Source: JAGKXC01 sp964554385 (GTDB taxonomy: Bacteria; Bacteroidota; Bacteroidia; NS11-12g; UBA955). Taken from it: a stretch of 9,290 nucleotides of DNA. Of this stretch, positions 7,133 through 9,290 are shown piece after piece (within the stretch, counting starts at the first letter, position 1; each line of letters starts with the position of its first letter). The translations under genes were made by a program, and so were the position numbers. The notes below the pieces were generated by a model. The model made no database searches. It saw only the letters and a program-made list of their open reading frames with translations, and was not told where the DNA came from. Where the stretch lies: contig CAZKOM010000088.1 in the NCBI GenBank assembly GCA_964554385.1, positions 1 to 9,290 on the forward strand, in the 5' to 3' direction.

Positions 7133-7147
7133 TTGGAAAATTTCCAA
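7133..7147. promoter_or_regulatory. Perfect 15-bp palindrome, candidate operator
   Basis: TTGGAAA-A-TTTCCAA is a perfect inverted repeat (7+1+7) in the divergent intergenic region between the DUF3050 and RRM genes, centred about 50 bp upstream of the predicted DUF3050 transcription start. The TTG...CAA ends resemble the half-site ends of Crp/Fnr-type sites, which makes the operon's own regulator the obvious candidate. Confidence 0.4.
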
Positions 7148-7162
7148 CAAAGGAATTACTCG

Positions 7163-7209
7163 TTGCATATTTTGCATAAACGAGCTCATTTCTGAAAATA
7201 AATTATTTT
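7163..7209. repeat. Short direct and inverted repeats in the divergent intergenic region
   Basis: TTGCATA occurs twice nine bases apart (7163-7169 and 7172-7178), inside a CTCGTT/AACGAG inverted repeat (7159-7164 and 7179-7184). AAAATAA-A-TTATTTT (7195-7209) is a further perfect 7+1+7 palindrome. They lie upstream of the RRM gene and could bind a regulator; the AT-rich ones may be chance. Confidence 0.3.
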
Positions 7210-7282
7210 TATTGCAATTTCTTGGATTTTAATCCTCACCTTTGTTGTGTGGACGTTATATAAAACCACAAAAGTATTTAGA

Positions 7283-7558
7283 ATGAAGATTTATTTAGGA
7301 AATTTGGATTTCCGCATCACCGAACAACAGATTAGTCAATTGTTTGACGAGTATTCAAGTTTTTCATCTGTAAAGATGATCAACGACCGCGAAACTGGCA
7401 GATTCAAAGGTTTTGCCTTTGCTGAAGTTGAAGATCAAGCCGAAGCTGAAGCAGCCATTGCTAAATTGCATGGTTCTGAGGTAAATGGAAGATCAATTGT
7501 TGCTAACGAAGCTCGTCCTCAACCCGAAAGAAGAAACAATTTTTCAAGTCGTTACTAA
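7283..7558 (+). CDS. RRM-domain RNA-binding protein
   Basis: This 91-residue protein is essentially a single RNA-recognition motif. RNP2 is IYLGNL at residues 3-8 and RNP1 is KGFAFAEV at 42-49, keeping the two aromatic RNA-stacking positions Phe44 and Phe46. A short basic tail (RPQPERRNNFSSRY) follows. Such small RRM proteins are common in Bacteroidetes and cyanobacteria, often cold-inducible, and are thought to act as RNA chaperones. ATG 7283 is chosen because it places RNP2 at residue 3 as in the family; an upstream in-frame GTG (7247) would add twelve unrelated residues. A clear -33/-7 pair is not found; CACCTTTG at 7237-7244 is one mismatch from the -7 consensus. The gene is followed by a structured 3' region and a strong terminator, then by a cold-shock-domain gene. 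Confidence 0.93.
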   Translation: MKIYLGNLDFRITEQQISQLFDEYSSFSSVKMINDRETGRFKGFAFAEVEDQAEAEAAIAKLHGSEVNGRSIVANEARPQPERRNNFSSRY

Positions 7559-7567
7559 GACCCCGAT

Positions 7568-7605
7568 TTGAAATTATTTACAGAATCGTTTTCGATTCAT
7601 TTCAA
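7568..7605 (+). other. Structured 3' untranslated region of the RRM gene (hairpin)
   Basis: GAATCG-TTTT-CGATTC (7583-7598) is a perfect 6-bp stem with a four-base loop, enclosed by TTGAAAT (7568-7574) and ATTTCAA (7599-7605), leaving an 8-nt bulge on the left side. It starts ten bases after the stop codon and is separate from the terminator downstream. It may protect the mRNA 3' end or be a protein-binding element. Confidence 0.45.
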
Positions 7606-7626
7606 TTTGGGATATCTAGTCAGAAG

Positions 7627-7656
7627 AAGGCCAACCCATGAGGTTGGCTTTCTTTG
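7627..7656 (+). terminator. Intrinsic terminator of the RRM gene
   Basis: GCCAACC (7630-7636) and GGTTGGC (7642-7648) form a GC-containing stem with the five-base loop CATGA, extendable by A-U and G-U pairs and followed by the T-rich TTTCTTTG. The ATG in the loop opens an in-frame extension of the next gene but is not a credible start. Confidence 0.85.
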
Positions 7657-7697
7657 TTTATCGCTCTACAATCACTTTTATCACCTTAAGACCAAGC

Positions 7698-8159
7698 ATG
7701 GCAAACGAAACATTCAATAAAAAAGATCGAGAAAAAAAGAAACGCATTAAACAACGCGAGAAATTAGAAAAGAAAAGTATGCGCAAAGCAAACAGTACTA
7801 AAGGCAAAAGCCTAGACGAAATGTTAGTTTTTGTTGATGCTGAAGGAAATTTAACCAATACACCTCCTGATGAACTTTGGGTTAGAGACCTAAATTTAGA
7901 TATAAAGGCTGAGGTTGTCGCTGCAACTGCTAAACCTACCAAGAGGGTTCAAGAAGTAAGAGAACGCAGAAAAGGTAAACTTTCTTTTTTCGATGAGAAA
8001 AAAGGGTATGGTTTCATTGCCGATAATGAGAGCGGTCAAAGCGTTTTCGTTCATAAAACACAATGTAAGACACCGGTTTTTCAAGGGGATACTTTATATT
8101 TTGAGTTGGAAAAGAACATGAAAGGTTCTTTTGCCATGAACGTAGATAAATCCAATTGA
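7698..8159 (+). CDS. Cold-shock-domain protein with lysine-rich N-terminus
   Basis: The 153-residue protein has a highly charged Lys/Arg/Glu N-terminus (residues 8-30, probably helical), a conserved-looking KGKSLDEMLVFVDAEGNLT block (35-53), a linker with TPPD, and a cold-shock domain at 91-151. In that domain RNP1 is KGYGFI (102-107) and RNP2 is VFVH (116-119), the residues that stack on single-stranded RNA or DNA. This architecture is common in Bacteroidetes and is presumed to be an RNA chaperone. ATG 7698 is the start because the family begins MA..FNKK; the upstream in-frame ATG (7638) sits in the loop of the preceding terminator. The gene lies 139 bp after the RRM gene, so two single-stranded-RNA-binding proteins are neighbours. 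No good promoter was found in the 41 bp between terminator and start, so it may partly depend on read-through. Confidence 0.9.
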   Translation: MANETFNKKDREKKKRIKQREKLEKKSMRKANSTKGKSLDEMLVFVDAEGNLTNTPPDELWVRDLNLDIKAEVVAATAKPTKRVQEVRERRKGKLSFFDEKKGYGFIADNESGQSVFVHKTQCKTPVFQGDTLYFELEKNMKGSFAMNVDKSN

Positions 8160-8164
8160 TATGC

Positions 8165-8192
8165 AAATAGTCCATAATTATGGGCTATTTTT
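8165..8192 (+). terminator. Intrinsic terminator of the cold-shock-domain gene
   Basis: AAATAGTCCAT and ATGGGCTATTT form an 11-bp stem with one G-U pair and an AATT loop, running directly into five T residues. It begins five bases after the stop codon. Confidence 0.8.
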
Positions 8193-8193
8193 G
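8186..8193 (+). promoter_or_regulatory. -7-like element for yjdM overlapping the preceding terminator
   Basis: TATTTTTG fits TAnnTTTG and is formed by the right arm and T-tract of the terminator hairpin, 14 bp before the yjdM ATG. No TTTG is found at the -33 position, so it may be weak or activator-dependent. Confidence 0.35.
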
Positions 8194-8207
8194 TACAAAA
8201 TATAATT

Positions 8208-8552
8208 ATGGATCCAATTTGTCCTCAATGTAACTGCGATTATCCCTATCCAACCGGTATGCTATGGATGTGTCCAGAGTGCGGTAACGAATGGAATCCA
8301 GAGGATGTGTCATTAGAAAACCAACTGGAGTTTTTTATTGTAAAAGATTCTAATGGGAATGTGTTGAAGGACGGGGATTCAGTAACGATAATAAAAGATT
8401 TACCCGTTAAAGGTGCATCTAAATCAATCAAAGTAGGTACAAAAGTTACAAATATCCGATTGGTTGACAGTGACCATAATATCGATTGCAAGGTTCCAGG
8501 CTTTGGAGCAATGGCTTTGAAAAGTGAATTTGTTAAGAAAGTAAATGATTAA
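8208..8552 (+). CDS. yjdM: YjdM/PhnA zinc-ribbon protein
   Basis: This 114-residue cytoplasmic protein matches the YjdM (formerly PhnA) family along its full length. An N-terminal zinc ribbon is seen as CPQC (5-8) and CPEC (22-25), followed by a small beta-barrel domain with VKDSNGNVLKDGDSVTIIKD (44-63), VKGASKSIKVGTKVTNIRLV (67-86), DHNIDCK and the closing KSEFVKK. Despite older annotation as an alkylphosphonate-uptake protein, the family is not needed for phosphonate breakdown and its true role is unsettled; no phn genes are near here. The ATG at 8208 puts the first zinc-binding cysteine at residue 5, as expected. A strong terminator lies 80 bp after the stop codon, so it is probably monocistronic. 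Confidence 0.95.
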   Translation: MDPICPQCNCDYPYPTGMLWMCPECGNEWNPEDVSLENQLEFFIVKDSNGNVLKDGDSVTIIKDLPVKGASKSIKVGTKVTNIRLVDSDHNIDCKVPGFGAMALKSEFVKKVND

Positions 8553-8631
8553 TTATATGGATTGGGTTGAATAATACTTTAAATAAAAGGTATTTTCCTC
8601 AATTGACAAGTAGTTAAAATCAGAATTTAAT

Positions 8632-8669
8632 AAAAAACAGGCCTATTCAATTGAATTGGCCTGTTTTTT
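8632..8669 (+). terminator. Strong, symmetrical intrinsic terminator after yjdM
   Basis: AAAAAACAGGCC and GGCCTGTTTTTT form a 12-bp stem; an inner ATTC/GAAT stem with an AATT loop is stacked above a T-T mismatch. A runs on the left and T runs on the right mean it could work in both directions. A weaker hairpin with a TTTT tail (about 8573-8596) lies nearer the stop codon. Confidence 0.9.
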
Positions 8670-8685
8670 ATTTGGGGGATTTTAA

Positions 8686-8693
8686 TATATTTG
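8686..8693 (+). promoter_or_regulatory. Candidate -7 element upstream of the small membrane protein gene
   Basis: TATATTTG fits TAnnTTTG, 17 bp after the yjdM terminator and 114 bp before the next ATG. The -33 position has no exact TTTG. If used, the mRNA would have a leader of about 110 bases. Confidence 0.25.
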
Positions 8694-8807
8694 TTAAACA
8701 AGTTTTTTCTGGTGGGTTAAAGCTTAATATCTTTTATATACATTGTGTTTTTTTGTTCACACCGGTTAAATCCAATTAGAGATAGTCTGATTTCGTTGAA
8801 TTAGGCC

Positions 8808-9086
8808 ATGAATAAAAACCTAGGAGTTATGATAAAAGAATTACAAAATGCACAGGAATCAAATTCATCTGTTGTGGTGCCAGATAGCACACAGGAGAAA
8901 AATCGACGTGCTTCAAGAACTTCTAAAGGGTTGAGATGGTTGCTGATTGGGGCCCTAATGGGATTTTTAAGTTGTCTTTGTAGCATTTGTAATCCAATTG
9001 CATCATTATATTATGTCAATTTATATGGGATTTCGTCTCTTGCTGTATTGATTGCGTTTTATGGATTATACTTGATTTTTGAATAA
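8808..9086 (+). CDS. Small two-helix membrane protein of unknown function
   Basis: I do not recognise this 92-residue protein. Residues 1-42 are polar and end in a basic stretch (KNRRASRTSKGLR, 31-43) that should stay in the cytoplasm by the positive-inside rule. Two hydrophobic segments follow, about 44-62 and 68-91, separated by only a few residues, so a helical hairpin is likely. Cys56, Cys58 and Cys61 cluster at the end of the first helix, in CLCSIC. There is no signal peptide or known enzymatic motif. It lies alone after the yjdM terminator, with no obvious partner gene. Base composition and codon use look like the neighbours, which supports it being real, but it could also be a lineage-specific gene of no known family. 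Confidence 0.65.
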   Translation: MNKNLGVMIKELQNAQESNSSVVVPDSTQEKNRRASRTSKGLRWLLIGALMGFLSCLCSICNPIASLYYVNLYGISSLAVLIAFYGLYLIFE

Positions 9087-9164
9087 ACTATACCTTTTGT
9101 TTTGCTAATAATAATGAGTGTATTAAGAAATTGCCAATAAAGTAAAAAAAAGATTAAACAAAAA

Positions 9165-9217
9165 GTTGGCTGTACTGAGTTGATTTGTAGTCAATTACTA
9201 TTTTTGTTGTCGCCAAC
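9165..9217. repeat. Inverted repeat GTTGGC/GCCAAC between the small membrane gene and the right-edge promoter
   Basis: GTTGGC (9165-9170) and GCCAAC (9212-9217) are perfect inverted arms 41 bases apart; TTGA and TCAA inside can pair further. There is no T-tract after the second arm, so it is not a standard terminator. Its meaning is unclear and chance is possible. Confidence 0.2.
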
Positions 9218-9251
9218 CGTTGAAATTCTCCAACAAATTTGGTGTAAAGTA

Positions 9252-9282
9252 TTTGGAGGGATGAAAAAAAGTACTACTTTTG
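9252..9282 (+). promoter_or_regulatory. Consensus Bacteroidetes promoter (TTTG-N19-TAnnTTTG) reading out of the window
   Basis: The -33 TTTG (9252-9255) and the -7 TACTTTTG (9275-9282) are exactly 19 bases apart and both perfect, as for the Bacteroidetes primary sigma factor. The spacer holds an A7 run. Transcription would begin about 9287-9290, so the transcribed gene lies beyond the edge. Confidence 0.8.
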
Positions 9283-9290
9283 CACTCCCG

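Noticed and set aside
7158..7184. Repeated TTGCATA as the start of a CRISPR or integration site
   Set aside because: Only two 7-bp copies nine bases apart, with no spacers, integrase or cas gene; at most a regulator site.
7247..7282. GTG start extending the RRM protein by twelve residues
   Set aside because: The family starts two or three residues before RNP2, which fits ATG 7283; the extension has no family character.
7638..7697. Upstream ATG extending the cold-shock-domain protein by 20 residues
   Set aside because: The ATG lies in the loop of the preceding terminator hairpin, and the family start MA..FNKK is at 7698.
8208..8552. Phosphonate-metabolism role suggested by the old name PhnA
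   Set aside because: The family is not required for phosphonate use, and no phosphonate genes are in the window.
9199..9206. TATTTTTG as another promoter after the small membrane gene
   Set aside because: The -7 pattern fits, but no TTTG lies near the -33 position and a much better promoter lies 76 bp downstream.

Overview
The window looks like chromosomal DNA of a Bacteroidetes bacterium, probably of the Flavobacteriia/Sphingobacteriia side. The DNA is AT-rich, Shine-Dalgarno motifs are weak, and several starts are preceded by the Bacteroidetes-type -7 element TAnnTTTG. One promoter at the right edge matches the full TTTG-N19-TAnnTTTG consensus. The Crp/Fnr protein, the lysine-rich cold-shock-domain protein and the RRM protein all have typical Bacteroidetes architecture. 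The species cannot be named from the sequence alone.

Left part (1-5603), surface-polysaccharide genes. On the + strand are a WecE/RffA-type sugar-nucleotide aminotransferase, cut by the left edge, and a polytopic membrane protein resembling GT-C glycosyltransferases. Facing them on the - strand is a compact operon, transcribed right to left: a 74-residue acyl-carrier-like protein, a KAS III (FabH-like) condensing enzyme whose ATG overlaps the carrier stop codon, and an unusual fusion of a family-2 glycosyltransferase with a GNAT N-acyltransferase. Taken together, these suggest synthesis of a 4-amino-6-deoxy sugar, a short acyl chain built on a dedicated carrier, and a bifunctional enzyme that could acylate the amino sugar and transfer it. 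That pathway is an inference from gene content and is the best candidate here for an undescribed system. The two strands converge with only one base between stop codons.

Middle part (5724-7082), a second - strand operon: a DUF3050 protein followed 18 bp later by a Crp/Fnr-family regulator. The DUF3050 protein carries a spaced set of Glu/His/Asp residues resembling the ligand set of heme-oxygenase-like diiron oxidases. Its upstream region holds a perfect 15-bp palindrome that could be the regulator's operator.

Right part (7083-9290), small genes on the + strand: an RRM RNA-binding protein, a protein with a C-terminal cold-shock domain, a YjdM/PhnA zinc-ribbon protein, and a small two-helix membrane protein. 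The first three are each followed by a clear intrinsic terminator. The window ends on a consensus promoter whose product lies outside; a stable RNA operon is possible. No tRNA, rRNA, CRISPR array, transposase or integrase was seen inside the window, and no stretch over 300 bases lacks a gene.
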